Shown here one piece after another: positions 46,251-56,120 of a stretch of DNA of 64,000 nt; position 1 is the stretch's first letter, and each line of letters begins with the position of its first letter. The notes under the pieces are model-generated. The model searched no databases, was not told the DNA's origin, and saw only the letters and a list, made by a program, of their open reading frames with translations. The position numbers and the translations under genes were made by a program. This DNA comes from Komagataeibacter melomenusus (GTDB taxonomy: Bacteria > Pseudomonadota > Alphaproteobacteria > Acetobacterales > Acetobacteraceae): contig NZ_JABJWC010000004.1 in the NCBI RefSeq assembly GCF_013155395.1, forward strand, positions 62,001 through 126,000, written 5' to 3'.

Positions 46251-47953
46251 CGCGCCTGACCCGGCATGATTACGCAGGCCAGTTCGGCCCCACCACCGGC
46301 GACCGCGTGCGGCTGGCCGATACCAACCTGCTTGTGGTGGTGGAAAAGGACTTCACCATCTACGGCGAGGAAGTGCGCTTTGGCGGCGGCAAGACCATCC
46401 GTGATGGCATGGGCCAGTCACAGGCCACGCGCGCGCAGGGAGCGGCGGATACCGTCATCACCAATGCGCTGATCATCGACCACTGGGGCATCGTCAAGGC
46501 GGATGTGGCGCTGCGTGACGGGCGGATTGCCGCCATTGGCAAGGCAGGCAACCCCGATATCCAGCCCGGCGTGGACATTGTCATCGGGCCGGGCACGGAA
46601 ATCATCGCGGGCGAGGGCAAGATCCTGACCGCGGGCGGCATTGACAGCCACATCCATTTCATCTGCCCCCAGCAGATCGAGGAGGCGCTGGCCTCGGGCA
46701 TCACCACCATGCTTGGCGGCGGCACCGGGCCTGCCACGGGCACGGCGGCCACCACCTGCACGCCGGGGCCGTGGCACCTTGCGCGCATGCTGCAGGCGGC
46801 TGATGCCTTTCCAGTCAACCTCGCCTTCGCGGGCAAGGGCAATGCCGCGTGCCCCGAGGCGCTGGAGGAAATGGTGCGCGCAGGCGCAAGCTGCCTGAAA
46901 CTGCATGAGGACTGGGGCTCGACCCCGGCCGCCATCGATTGCTGCCTCGGTGTTGCCGACCGGATGGACGTGCAGGTCATGATCCATACCGACACGCTTA
47001 ACGAAAGCGGCTTCGTGGAGGACACGATCGCAGCCTTTGAAGGCCGCACCATCCATGCCTTTCATACCGAGGGCGCGGGCGGCGGGCATGCGCCCGACAT
47101 CATCCGGGTGGCGGGGCTGCCCAACGTGCTGCCGTCCTCCACCAACCCCACGCGACCCTATACGCGCAACACGCTCGATGAGCATCTGGACATGCTCATG
47201 GTCTGCCATCACCTCGACCCCAGGGTGCCCGAGGACATTGCTTTTGCCGAAAGCCGCATCCGGCGCGAGACCATTGCGGCGGAGGACATTTTTCACGACA
47301 TGGGCGTGCTGTCCATGATGTCATCCGACAGCCAGGCCATGGGTCGGGTGGGCGAGGTGGCGCTGCGCACATGGCAGACGGCCCATAAAATGAAAGCGCA
47401 GCGCGGCCCCCTGCCCGGTGATGGCGCAGCCGACAACAATCGCGTCAGGCGCTACATCGCCAAATACACCATCAACCCCGCCATCGCCCATGGCCTGTCG
47501 CATGAGGTGGGGTCGATCGCGGTGGGCAAGCTGGCCGATCTGGTGTTGTGGGAGCCTGCGTTCTTTGGCGTCAAGCCCGATCTGGTCATCAAGGGCGGGG
47601 CCATTGCCTATGCCATGATGGGCGACCCCAACGCCTCCATCCCCACGCCGCAGCCGGTGCATGGCCGCATGATGTTTGGCGGCTATGGCGGGGCGCGGAC
47701 CCATACCAGCCTCACCTTCGTGTCAAAGGCAGCGTTGGAAGATGACATCGGCCGCAGGCTGGGCTTGTGCAAGAACCTTTCCGCCGTATCGGACACGCGC
47801 GGCGGCATTGGCAAGCGCAGCATGATCCATAACGATGCCATGCCGCATATCGAGGTAGACCCCGAAACCTATGAGGTGCGGGCCGATGGCGTGCTGCTGA
47901 CGTGCGAACCCGCCGATATCCTGCCCATGGCCCAGAGGTATTTCCTGTTCTGA
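46247..47953 (+). CDS. ureC: Urease subunit alpha (catalytic)
   Basis: Catalytic nickel subunit that hydrolyses urea to ammonia and carbamate, 568 residues. All active-site residues are present: H135 and H137 (DSHIHF), carbamylated lysine K218 (CLKLHEDWG), the histidines of MIHTDTLNE and [15 protein letters not shown], the flap histidine in MVCHHLDP, and the metal aspartate in SSDSQAMGR. The protein is therefore expected to be active. It overlaps ureB by four bases and ureE by one (TGATG). Confidence 0.98.
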   Translation: MTRLTRHDYAGQFGPTTGDRVRLADTNLLVVVEKDFTIYGEEVRFGGGKTIRDGMGQSQATRAQGAADTVITNALIIDHWGIVKADVALRDGRIAAIGKAGNPDIQPGVDIVIGPGTEIIAGEGKILTAGGIDSHIHFICPQQIEEALASGITTMLGGGTGPATGTAATTCTPGPWHLARMLQAADAFPVNLAFAGKGNAACPEALEEMVRAGASCLKLHEDWGSTPAAIDCCLGVADRMDVQVMIHTDTLNESGFVEDTIAAFEGRTIHAFHTEGAGGGHAPDIIRVAGLPNVLPSSTNPTRPYTRNTLDEHLDMLMVCHHLDPRVPEDIAFAESRIRRETIAAEDIFHDMGVLSMMSSDSQAMGRVGEVALRTWQTAHKMKAQRGPLPGDGAADNNRVRRYIAKYTINPAIAHGLSHEVGSIAVGKLADLVLWEPAFFGVKPDLVIKGGAIAYAMMGDPNASIPTPQPVHGRMMFGGYGGARTHTSLTFVSKAALEDDIGRRLGLCKNLSAVSDTRGGIGKRSMIHNDAMPHIEVDPETYEVRADGVLLTCEPADILPMAQRYFLF

Positions 47954-48468
47954 TGACGCATGTAACCCAAATCCTGCCAGCGGGAAGCTGGCCCGTGGCC
48001 AGGGCCGCCGATGTGTTCGCCGCCGATTACGAAGGCCGCCACCGCAGGCGCATGATGCTCACCCTGCGCTCGGGCGCGCGCGTGCGGCTTGAACTTGAAC
48101 ACGCGCGCCTGCTGGCCGATGGCGATGGGCTGGTGCTTGATGATGGCCGCATCATCCGCGTGGAAGCCCTGCCTGAAGACCTGATGGAAGTCACCGCCCA
48201 TGACGCGCTGCACCTGCTGCGGCTGGCATGGCATCTGGGCAACCGACACCTGCCTGCCGCCATTGGGGCCGGGCGCATCCTTGTGCGCCATGACCATGTC
48301 ATTGCCGACATGATTACGGGGCTGGGCGGGCATGTGCGTCGTGTCAGAGCGGCCTTCGACCCCGAAAGCGGGGCCTATGCCGGACGCGGCGCGGCGCACG
48401 GCCATGAGCACCATCACGACCATGCCCATCCGCATGCGCATGGCGGCCACGCCCACGCGCATGACTGA
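47953..48468 (+). CDS. ureE: Urease accessory protein UreE (nickel metallochaperone)
   Basis: Delivers nickel to the UreDFG-urease complex. 171 residues: a peptide-binding N-terminal domain, a metal-binding domain with HLGNRHLPAAI and the conserved RHDHVIADM histidine, and a C-terminal tail in which 12 of the last 23 residues are histidine. Such tails store nickel. The ATG overlaps the last base of the ureC stop. A frame beginning at 47902 inside ureC is rejected. Confidence 0.95.
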   Translation: MTHVTQILPAGSWPVARAADVFAADYEGRHRRRMMLTLRSGARVRLELEHARLLADGDGLVLDDGRIIRVEALPEDLMEVTAHDALHLLRLAWHLGNRHLPAAIGAGRILVRHDHVIADMITGLGGHVRRVRAAFDPESGAYAGRGAAHGHEHHHDHAHPHAHGGHAHAHD

Positions 48469-49140
48469 ACCTGCGGGCCTGGCCGGGCACGACTTCCTGC
48501 GGCTGCTCTCATGGGTGTCGCCCGCTTTCCCCACGGGCGGCTATGCCTACAGCCACGGGCTGGAATGGGCGGTCGAGCGCGGTGACGTGCAGGATGTGGC
48601 CAGCCTGTGCGCATGGGTTGGCGCGTTGCTGCGCCATGGCAGTATTGGCAATGACCTGATCATTGCGCATGCGGCATGGCAGGCGGGGCATGATGAGGCC
48701 CGCCTGCGCGAGATTGCAAGCTTCGCCTGCGCATCCGCCTCCTCACGCGAGCGGTATGAGGAGACGGTGTATCAGGGCGAGGCCTTTTTGCGCGCGGCAG
48801 CAGTGTGGGATGTCGTGCCGCCCAGGGCAGCGCTGGCAGGCACGCGCTGGCCGCTGCCGGTGGTGCAGGGGCTGGTGTTCCGCCGTGGGGGCGTTGCTGC
48901 CCCGCAGGCCGTGCTCTCGGGCGGGTATGCGGCGGTGGCGGCCCTTGTATCGGCTGCCGTGCGGCTGGTGCCGCTGGGCCAGACCGACGGGCTGCACGCG
49001 CTGGCCCGGCTTGAATCCGTGCTGGCGCAGGCGGCAACGCAGGCTGCGCGCCAGACGCTGGACGATGTGGGCGGGGCGTGTTTTGCCGCCGACCTCGCCG
49101 CCATGCATCACGAAACCCAGGAAACGAGGTTGTTCAGGAC

Positions 49141-49144
<4 letters not shown>
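48461..49144 (+). CDS. ureF: Urease accessory protein UreF
   Basis: Part of the UreD-UreF-UreG maturation complex, acting on the UreG GTPase. 227 residues, all helical, with family segments [25 protein letters not shown] near the N-terminus, [16 protein letters not shown], and the C-terminal end [12 protein letters not shown]. The ATG lies eight bases inside the end of ureE, and the stop overlaps ureG (ATGA). A frame starting at 48332 within ureE is rejected. Confidence 0.95.
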
Positions 49145-49755
<611 letters not shown>

Positions 49756-49789
49756 CAACTATTGCTTTGAAATAATAAAACTTCCTGGG

Positions 49790-49820
49790 TGCCGCCTTTT
49801 TTAAAAAGGCGGCATTTTTT
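49790..49820 (+). terminator. Rho-independent terminator of the urease operon
   Basis: A stem of about 12 base pairs (TGCCGCCTTTTT with AAAAAGGCGGCA, one base in the loop) is followed by six T. It closes ureDABCEFG. Confidence 0.92.
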
Positions 49821-49903
49821 ATATCCATGTGGCTGTAGCGCCCATCGGGTGCGTGTGCCCGATGCTTCTATGATGGCATGAATAAGCTCATAAACGACCA
49901 TTA

Positions 49904-49919
49904 TAAGTAATTTCACGCA
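49904..49919. promoter_or_regulatory. Candidate urea-regulon operator upstream of the porin gene
   Basis: TAAGTA-ATTT-CACGCA, 73 bases before the porin start. Each half differs from TRCGYA by one base, and the 16-mer agrees with the ureD site in 13 positions, with the same four-base spacing. It is the weakest of the three sites. Confidence 0.4.
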
Positions 49920-49992
49920 TGCCGCCCCGATGGTGCAATTGCGTAATGTTTCCCTGTCGCCGGTCGGTGACCGCAGCCACAAGGGGATGTTC

Positions 49993-51189
49993 ATGATTGC
50001 GCTTGTGTCCCGGTTCAGGATGAGCCGGAAGAAGAAGCTGCTGCGTTGCGGCAGTATCCTGTCGGCCTGCGTGGCGCTTGGCGCCAGCATGCCCCATGCC
50101 CGCGCGGCCACCACGGTCAATTTTGGCAAGGACCAGTTCTTTACACTCGGCCTTGGCGTGCGCGCGCAGTATCTGAGCCATGATACCACCATGCCCGGCA
50201 ACAAGGATGCGGCCAGTGCCAGTGACCTGCGTATCTACATGGGCGCGCAGTTCCACAAATACGTCAAGTCCACGCTCAACCTCGAGCGCCTGCGCGATGG
50301 CAACTGGAACGTGCTCGATGGCGTGCTGCAGGTCGAGCGGTGGAAGGCGTTCAATATCTGGGGCGGGCGCATGCTCACGCCAAGCGACCGCTCGAACCTT
50401 GATGGTCCTTACTTTCTCAGCACCTATGCCTTTCCCATAGTGTCGCAGTATCCGGGTGCCTGGTCGGGGCGTGATGATGGCATCTCGGTATGGGGCAAAC
50501 TGCTCAAGGATCGCTTCCGCTACGTGGCGGGGGTCTATCGCGGGCATAACTGGGTGCGCGGCGGCTCGAATTATGGCGAGCACCCGCTCTTTGCAGCACG
50601 CATGGAATACAACTTCCTCGACCCCGAACCGTCGCCCGCCTATTACACGGCCAGTACCTATTACGGCAAGGCCGACATCCTGGCCATTGGCCTTGCGGGC
50701 CAGTACGAAACCGATGGCGTGGGCACGGCGCAGGACAAGGGTGACTACAAGGCGTGGAATGTTGATGGCCTGTTTGAAAAGCGCATCGGCGAGGGCGCGA
50801 AATACGGCGTCTATACGCTCGAGGGCGCATATTACCAGTATTATACCGGCGGCGTGAAGGACATCGCAGCCGGTTACGGGCAGCGCTCGGGTGATTACGG
50901 CAATGTGGGCGGGGTGAATGACGGCACGGCCTTCCTGGCCAGCACGGCCTACCTCATTCCCTACCGGCTGGGCTGGGGGCGCCTCCAGCCGCTGGTGCGC
51001 TACCAGCAGTTCTGCTTCAGGAAGGACATGTACGGCCCCGGCCACCCCAAGACCACCCAGCTCGATCTGGGCGGCAATTACGTCATGGATGGCCACAACC
51101 TGCGCTTTACGTTTGACTATGTGCGCTACAAGCCCATGGGCACGCGCGCGGTGGGGGCTTTTTTGCTGGGCATGCAGTTCCAGTACTGA
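49993..51189 (+). CDS. Outer-membrane porin, possibly for urea/short amides
   Basis: Exported beta-barrel protein, 398 residues, with a basic signal peptide (SRKKKLLRCGSILSACVALGA...ARAA) and repeated aromatic-glycine strands, ending in the outer-membrane C-terminal pattern (LLGMQFQY, last residue Y). Segments such as VERWKAFNIWGGRMLTPSDRSNLDGPY fit phosphate-selective-type/OprO-like porins. FmdC, a porin for short amides and urea linked to amide ABC transporters in methylotrophs, is a plausible relative. Its place between the urease and urt genes suggests it admits urea. ATG at 49993 has AAGGGG six bases upstream; a longer frame from 49930 adds an unlikely N-terminus. Confidence 0.8.
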   Translation: MIALVSRFRMSRKKKLLRCGSILSACVALGASMPHARAATTVNFGKDQFFTLGLGVRAQYLSHDTTMPGNKDAASASDLRIYMGAQFHKYVKSTLNLERLRDGNWNVLDGVLQVERWKAFNIWGGRMLTPSDRSNLDGPYFLSTYAFPIVSQYPGAWSGRDDGISVWGKLLKDRFRYVAGVYRGHNWVRGGSNYGEHPLFAARMEYNFLDPEPSPAYYTASTYYGKADILAIGLAGQYETDGVGTAQDKGDYKAWNVDGLFEKRIGEGAKYGVYTLEGAYYQYYTGGVKDIAAGYGQRSGDYGNVGGVNDGTAFLASTAYLIPYRLGWGRLQPLVRYQQFCFRKDMYGPGHPKTTQLDLGGNYVMDGHNLRFTFDYVRYKPMGTRAVGAFLLGMQFQY

Positions 51190-51256
51190 AAACGGCTGGC
51201 CTGTTCATGTCATTTTATCAGGCGGCAGGACTGACCCGCCGCCGGGAGAGATCGGA

Positions 51257-51697
51257 ATGCTGACCCTCAAGCAAAACGCCACGTATGGCTTCGTCCTGCT
51301 GGCCGGGATCATGGGTATGGGCCTTGCTCATGCCGCGCCCGCGCCCGAAAAACTGGATTGCCGCCACCTGCTGGCCGAGGATGTGCGCCTGTCGGACCGG
51401 CTTGCCGCCCTCAGCCACAGCGAGGCCCAGGCCGAAGCGCAGGACAAGGCCCCGGCGGAGAAAGGCTTCTTTGTCAAATTCGACCCCGTGCCGGGCTTCG
51501 GCATCATGAAAGGGGCAACGCTTGCGCCTGCGGGCCACCCGATCCGGGAGGATGCGACCGAGCGCAATCTGGATCAGGTGCGCCAGAAACTGGCTGTCAT
51601 ACGCGGCCATGAGCAGCGCAGGATGTGCCCGGAAATCGGCGCGCCCGATATGCAGCAGGACCGCCTTTCGGATGATGCGGTAAGGGCTGTGCCCTGA
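51257..51697 (+). CDS. Small exported protein of unknown function
   Basis: 146 residues with a clear signal peptide (YGFVLLAGIMGMGLAHAAPA). The mature part is hydrophilic with two cysteines far apart (DCRHLL and RMCPEI), which could form one disulfide, and a segment GFFVKFDPVPGFGIMKGAT. I recognise no family. GGGAGAG lies six bases before the ATG. It follows the porin by 67 bases and is probably co-transcribed, so a periplasmic role linked to the porin or urea uptake is possible. A weak hairpin overlaps its stop codon. Confidence 0.65.
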   Translation: MLTLKQNATYGFVLLAGIMGMGLAHAAPAPEKLDCRHLLAEDVRLSDRLAALSHSEAQAEAQDKAPAEKGFFVKFDPVPGFGIMKGATLAPAGHPIREDATERNLDQVRQKLAVIRGHEQRRMCPEIGAPDMQQDRLSDDAVRAVP

Positions 51698-51713
51698 AGC
51701 ATAAAAGCTTCAG
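51694..51713. terminator. Weak hairpin between convergent genes
   Basis: Seven-base-pair stem CTGAAGC/GCTTCAG with loop ATAAAA, overlapping the stop of the small exported gene and followed by AAAACC...CTTTTT after a gap. It may terminate in the plus direction; the T-run is displaced. Confidence 0.35.
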
Positions 51714-51779
51714 AAAACCTGACCTTTTTGGAAAATGTAGCGTCCGGGAACTCAGGATTGCTTTCCGGGCACCTGGCGC

Positions 51780-52673
51780 CTAGCGCTCCTGTAGCAGGCG
51801 CGATGCGGTAGCAGCGGCGGCGGCCCGCGTGCTCAGCCCGGTCTTGTTGTAGATCTGCTCGATATGCTTGTCGATCGTGCGCGGGCTGACCTGCAAGATA
51901 TCGGCAATGTCGCGGCTGGTCTTGCCGCGTGATATCCACAGCAGCACCTCCGCCTCACGCGCGCTCAGGCCCAGCCTGTCTTGCAATATGCGCTGGGGGA
52001 CAAGCGGCTGCCGACTGATGCGCAGCAGCAGTTCATCCGGCCCGCTCACGCCCACAAGGCTCAGCACCAGTTCGTTTTCACCCACGTTATGGCGCAGGAG
52101 CACGCCGCCGGGTGCTGGCAGGGGCGTGGGCAACGCGATGGCCGCGCCCGCATCGCCCGCGCCTGACAGTTCGCGTAGCACAAGCCCGGCCTGCGGCGTG
52201 GCCCACAGTACATCGCCCGCATGGCTGGTGGCCAGCAGGAAGCGGCCTGCATGGTCAAGCGCCCCGTGGGCTGCACGGATGCGTGCGGCGGATTCCATGC
52301 GCACGCCAATGCGGGCCATGACTTCCTCCAGCCGCAGGGGCTTGGTCACGTAATCGGCGGCACCCGCCTCAAAGGCACGGATTACGTGCTCGGTCTCGGT
52401 CAGGCCGGTCATGAATATGATGGGCACAAGGCTCAGGCGCGGGTCATCATGCAGGGCCGCGCAGACTTCCCACCCGTTCATGCCGGGCATGAGGGCATCG
52501 ACCATGATCAGGTCGGGCACGGTGCGCGCGACGACTGCAAGTGCTGCCATGCCGGACTGCGCCAGCAGCACCGTATAGCCGCCATCGGTCAGTTTCTCGT
52601 CCATCAGGCCCAGGACGGCCGGGTCATCATCAATGACAAGGACGGATTTGCGGGATGGATCGGGCACGGTCAT
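51780..52673 (-). CDS. LuxR/FixJ-type response regulator, partner of the urea-locus kinase
   Basis: Two-component DNA-binding regulator of 297 residues. The N-terminal receiver has the acidic pair in VLVIDDD, phosphoacceptor D59 in LIMVDALMPGMNG, and the conserved lysine in YVTKPLRLEE. A linker of about 100 residues follows, longer than in typical NarL proteins (about 210 in total), and then the LuxR helix-turn-helix LSAREAEVLLWISRGKTSRDIADIL...VSPRTIDKHIEQIY. The ATG overlaps the kinase stop by four bases. It probably activates the urease, porin and urt promoters through the paired TRCGYA motif; that link is inferred. Confidence 0.9.
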   Translation of the reverse strand: MTVPDPSRKSVLVIDDDPAVLGLMDEKLTDGGYTVLLAQSGMAALAVVARTVPDLIMVDALMPGMNGWEVCAALHDDPRLSLVPIIFMTGLTETEHVIRAFEAGAADYVTKPLRLEEVMARIGVRMESAARIRAAHGALDHAGRFLLATSHAGDVLWATPQAGLVLRELSGAGDAGAAIALPTPLPAPGGVLLRHNVGENELVLSLVGVSGPDELLLRISRQPLVPQRILQDRLGLSAREAEVLLWISRGKTSRDIADILQVSPRTIDKHIEQIYNKTGLSTRAAAAATASRLLQER

Positions 52674-55600
52674 GGCGTGGGTCGCTCCAGGTGGTGGCGC
52701 AGGGCTTCAAGCTGGTAGGAGGCGGCAAGGGCCAGCAGCGGTTCGATCGCATCGCCCAGGGCCGGATGCCGGTCGCGCAGGGTGGCCAGGTGGGCGCGCA
52801 GGTGGCGCAGGTTGCCGCCATCAAGCACGGCAAGCAGGGCCACGCGCTCCGCCTCGGGCAGGGTGGCGGGTGCGCCCGGGGGCGCGAGGGGCGCGGTGTC
52901 CGGCTCGGGGATGGGGAAGATCCATTCAAGGTCGAGCATCTGGCCCATCTTGGTGATTAGAACCGACAGGTTCACCGGCTTGCCCAGCACGGGGCAGTCC
53001 TCAAGGGAGGGAACATGGCGGTTTGCGCTTTCCACCAGGTTGCCGGTCAGGAACATGATCGGCACATGGGCGTGGGGCGAGCGACGGATGCGCAGGGCAA
53101 GGTCGCGCCCGTCCATGCCGGGCATGGACAGGTCGAGCAGCAGCAGGTCGGGCTGCACCAGCGGCAGGCGGTCGAGGCATTCCGCCCCGCTTTCCGCGCC
53201 TTCAAAGGCAAAGCCGCAGCGCTCGAGGATCTCGCGCATGATCAGGCGGTGCTCGGCATTGTCATCGACCACCAGCACCGTGCGGCGCGGCCCTTCATAC
53301 CCGGTGGGGAAGGCGGGCAGCCGGGGCGGCAGTTCCACCTGCCGGTCAGACAGCATGAGCCGCACCCTGAAGCGCGACCCCTTGCCCGGCGTGCTGGTAA
53401 AGGTCAGTTCGCCGCCCAGGATCTCGGTCAGCAGGCGGGTGATGGTCAGCCCCAGCCCGGTGCCCGGCACGCCCGCGCTGGTGCTCCCGCGTTCAAAAGG
53501 CTCGAAAATGCGGGCATGGTCTTCCTCCGTAATGCCGGGGCCGGTGTCTTCTATGATGAATTCCGCAATCTGCCCCTGCCACCTGGCCGAGAACGTGACC
53601 GTGCCCCGCCGGGTGAACTTGACCGCGTTTGACAGCAGGTTGAGCAGGATCTGGCGCAGGCGGTGCTCGTCGCAGGTCACGACGGCGGGCAGGTAGCCGG
53701 GCCGCCATGCCAGTTCCAGCCCGCGTGCCTGCGCCTGCGGGCGGATCATCTGGGCTACGGATTCCACAAAGGCGGGCAGGGCGATGGTATCGGCATGCAG
53801 TTCGATCCGCCCGGCCTCGATGCGCGAGATGTCCAGCAGGCCGGACAGGATGCTGGTGATGTGCTCGCCGCTTTCGCGCATGGTGTCCAGCGCCTGGTGG
53901 CGCTCGGGCGGCAGGCGCGTATCGTGTTGCAGCAACTGGATATAGCCCATGATGGCGTTGAGCGGCGAGCGGATCTCGTGGCTGATGCCGCTGATGTAGC
54001 GGGTCTTGGCCAGGCTTGCCGCCTCCGCCTTTTCGCGCGCCAGCTTCAGCGCGTGGTCGGTGCGGCGGCGGGCGCGGATCTCGTTCATGAGCTGGCGGGT
54101 CTGGTGCAGCGTCTCGCGCGTGGCGGTGCGCCGCCCCTCCTGCGCCATGACCAGCAGCCACGCGCCCACCGTGCCGGCCAGAAAGACTGGCACCAGCGTG
54201 CCGCGCCACGCATGGCCCGTGGTCCAGCCCAGCAGTCCCATGCCCAGCGTCATGCCCGCCAGCATGAGCGTAAAGCGCCCCGCAGGCGCCACAAGCCAGT
54301 GGCGCAGGCGCGGTGGCAGGGCGCGCAGCGGGGCGGCAAGCTGGCTGCCCATGCGGGTCGAGACCGGCTTGCAGCGGTCGCGGCAGCGCCCGTCAAGCGA
54401 GCAGCACAGCGAGCAGATCGTGCCGCCATAGGCCGGGCAGGGCGCCATGTCCCGCGCCTCGAAGGTATGTTCGCAGATCACGCAGGTCATGGCGGGCCGG
54501 GCGTTCCAGCCCGCGGGCAGGGGGCGGGCCAGATAGGTGCGCCCCCCGGTCAGCCACGCCAGCACCGGTGCGGTGGCAAAGGCGACCACAAGTGTCAGGA
54601 AGGGCGCATAGGCCGCGGCCATTGGGCCCAGATAGCCCGCAAAGGCCGCAACGCCCGTGGCTGCGGCAATCCCCCACGCCCCCAGCCCCACGATGTTGAA
54701 GTCCGGCAGCAGCGCGCGCTTGAACTCGACAAAGGGCGGGCTGAGGCCAAGCGGCTTGCACAGCGCCACATCCCCCAGTATTGCGCCAATCCACGCACAG
54801 GCCAGCACGCCGTACAGCGTGATGCCGGTCTGGATGGTGCTGACCAGGCCTGCCTCCATCAGCAACAGCGCGATCATGACATTGAAGATGACATAGAACA
54901 CCCGCCCCGGATGGGTGTGGGTCAGGCGCGAGAAGAAGTTCGACCACGCGAGTGACCCGGCATAGGCGTTGGTGATGTTGACCTTGACCTGCGCCAGCGC
55001 CACCAGCGCCACCGTCAGCGCGGTCGCCACCGGGGCGGGGGTGAAACTGCCCCAGGCAAAACGGTACATCACCCCCGGCTGCACCGCCTGCAGCGGGGAA
55101 AGGCCCGCACGCAGCACCACCCATGCCAGGAACGAGCCCGCCAGCAGCTTGAAGGCATCAAGCACCACCCAGCCCGGTCCGCCCAGCACCAGCGCCGCCC
55201 ACCACTGCCGCCGGTTGTGCCGCGTGGGTTCGGGCAGGAAGCGCAGGAAGTCGATCTGTTCGGCGCTCTGGCACACCAGCACGATCATGAGCGAGGCGCC
55301 GGTGCCCACGGCAAGGGGGTCGATGCGCCCCGCAGGCGCGTAAGGCGCGCTGGAATGCATCCACTGTCCCAGCAGGTCGGGGTGCAGCCCCGCCATGACC
55401 GCAAGGGGAATGAGATTGAGGGCCAGCCAGACCGGCTGTGTCGCGATCTGGAAACGGGCGATGAACGTGATGCCCCACGTTACCAGCGGAATGATGAGGG
55501 CCGCGCATAGCAGGTACGCCAGCCACAGCTTCATGCCCAGCAGCCCGTGCAGCGTGCCCGCCAGGATCGCCGCCTCGAGCCCGAAGAAGATGAAGGTGAA

Positions 55601-55987
55601 AATGGCATAGAGCAGCGAGGTGATGGTTGAGCCGATATAACCAAACCCGGTGCCGCGCGTGAGCAGGTCGATATCCAGCCCCGCGCGCGCCGCCGTTGCG
55701 CAGAGCGGCAGGGTAATGGCGAAGATGACAGCCGTGACCAGCGCTATGGCCACGGCCGTATTGGCAAAGCCGAAGGCGAGCGTAAGCGTGCCGCCCATGG
55801 CCTCGAGGGCGAGGAACGAGATGGAGCCCAGCGCCGTGCGCGCTGCCCGCATGGGCGTGGCCATGCGGGCGGCGCGCGCGGTAAAGCGCAGGGCGTAGTC
55901 CTCGAATGTCTGGTCGGCGGCCCAGCGGCTGTAGGCCCGGCGGGGGCGCACGATGCGCAGGCGGCTTGTCGGGTGCGGCAAGATCAC
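52670..55987 (-). CDS. Hybrid histidine kinase fused to an NCS1/permease-like transporter domain
   Basis: 1105-residue membrane sensor. Residues about 25-495 form a 12-helix domain resembling nucleobase:cation symporter-1 / cytosine-allantoin permeases (ISFLALEAMGGTLTLAFGF, FFGLEAAILAG, VKVNITNAYAGSLAWSNFFSRL). Residues ~500-540 are a cysteine cluster (CVIC...CSLCC...CRDRC). Two more helices lie near 570-625. HisKA with phosphoacceptor H672 in SGISHEIRSPLN, an HATPase with NLLSNAVKF and GTGLGLTI, a receiver with VVDDN and D952 (LLLDLSMPG), and a helical tail follow. Start is a GTG with a weak GAAAG site; the N-terminal YSRWAADQTFEDYALRFT is conserved-looking, so it is kept. It is divergent from urtA. 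Confidence 0.88.
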   Translation of the reverse strand: MILPHPTSRLRIVRPRRAYSRWAADQTFEDYALRFTARAARMATPMRAARTALGSISFLALEAMGGTLTLAFGFANTAVAIALVTAVIFAITLPLCATAARAGLDIDLLTRGTGFGYIGSTITSLLYAIFTFIFFGLEAAILAGTLHGLLGMKLWLAYLLCAALIIPLVTWGITFIARFQIATQPVWLALNLIPLAVMAGLHPDLLGQWMHSSAPYAPAGRIDPLAVGTGASLMIVLVCQSAEQIDFLRFLPEPTRHNRRQWWAALVLGGPGWVVLDAFKLLAGSFLAWVVLRAGLSPLQAVQPGVMYRFAWGSFTPAPVATALTVALVALAQVKVNITNAYAGSLAWSNFFSRLTHTHPGRVFYVIFNVMIALLLMEAGLVSTIQTGITLYGVLACAWIGAILGDVALCKPLGLSPPFVEFKRALLPDFNIVGLGAWGIAAATGVAAFAGYLGPMAAAYAPFLTLVVAFATAPVLAWLTGGRTYLARPLPAGWNARPAMTCVICEHTFEARDMAPCPAYGGTICSLCCSLDGRCRDRCKPVSTRMGSQLAAPLRALPPRLRHWLVAPAGRFTLMLAGMTLGMGLLGWTTGHAWRGTLVPVFLAGTVGAWLLVMAQEGRRTATRETLHQTRQLMNEIRARRRTDHALKLAREKAEAASLAKTRYISGISHEIRSPLNAIMGYIQLLQHDTRLPPERHQALDTMRESGEHITSILSGLLDISRIEAGRIELHADTIALPAFVESVAQMIRPQAQARGLELAWRPGYLPAVVTCDEHRLRQILLNLLSNAVKFTRRGTVTFSARWQGQIAEFIIEDTGPGITEEDHARIFEPFERGSTSAGVPGTGLGLTITRLLTEILGGELTFTSTPGKGSRFRVRLMLSDRQVELPPRLPAFPTGYEGPRRTVLVVDDNAEHRLIMREILERCGFAFEGAESGAECLDRLPLVQPDLLLLDLSMPGMDGRDLALRIRRSPHAHVPIMFLTGNLVESANRHVPSLEDCPVLGKPVNLSVLITKMGQMLDLEWIFPIPEPDTAPLAPPGAPATLPEAERVALLAVLDGGNLRHLRAHLATLRDRHPALGDAIEPLLALAASYQLEALRHHLERPTP

Positions 55988-56044
55988 GGCTTTCGGGCGT
56001 TACGGGTGGCAGCGTGCATGATCGTAACGGAAAGCCCGCGCGGG

Positions 56045-56066
56045 CCATACGCAGGAATGCGTATGG
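56045..56066. promoter_or_regulatory. 22-base palindrome between the sensor kinase and urtA
   Basis: CCATACGCA-GGAA-TGCGTATGG: perfect nine-base arms. It sits 55 bases before the urtA start and 58 bases before the divergent kinase start, so it could control both. Its core (TACGCA-N4-TGCGTA) is the best copy of the motif found before ureD and the porin gene. Confidence 0.65.
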
Positions 56067-56120
56067 GAAGTGCTTTTATGTACGCCGACAATGCAGCCAG
56101 CAGCAAAAGGACCGTTCATC

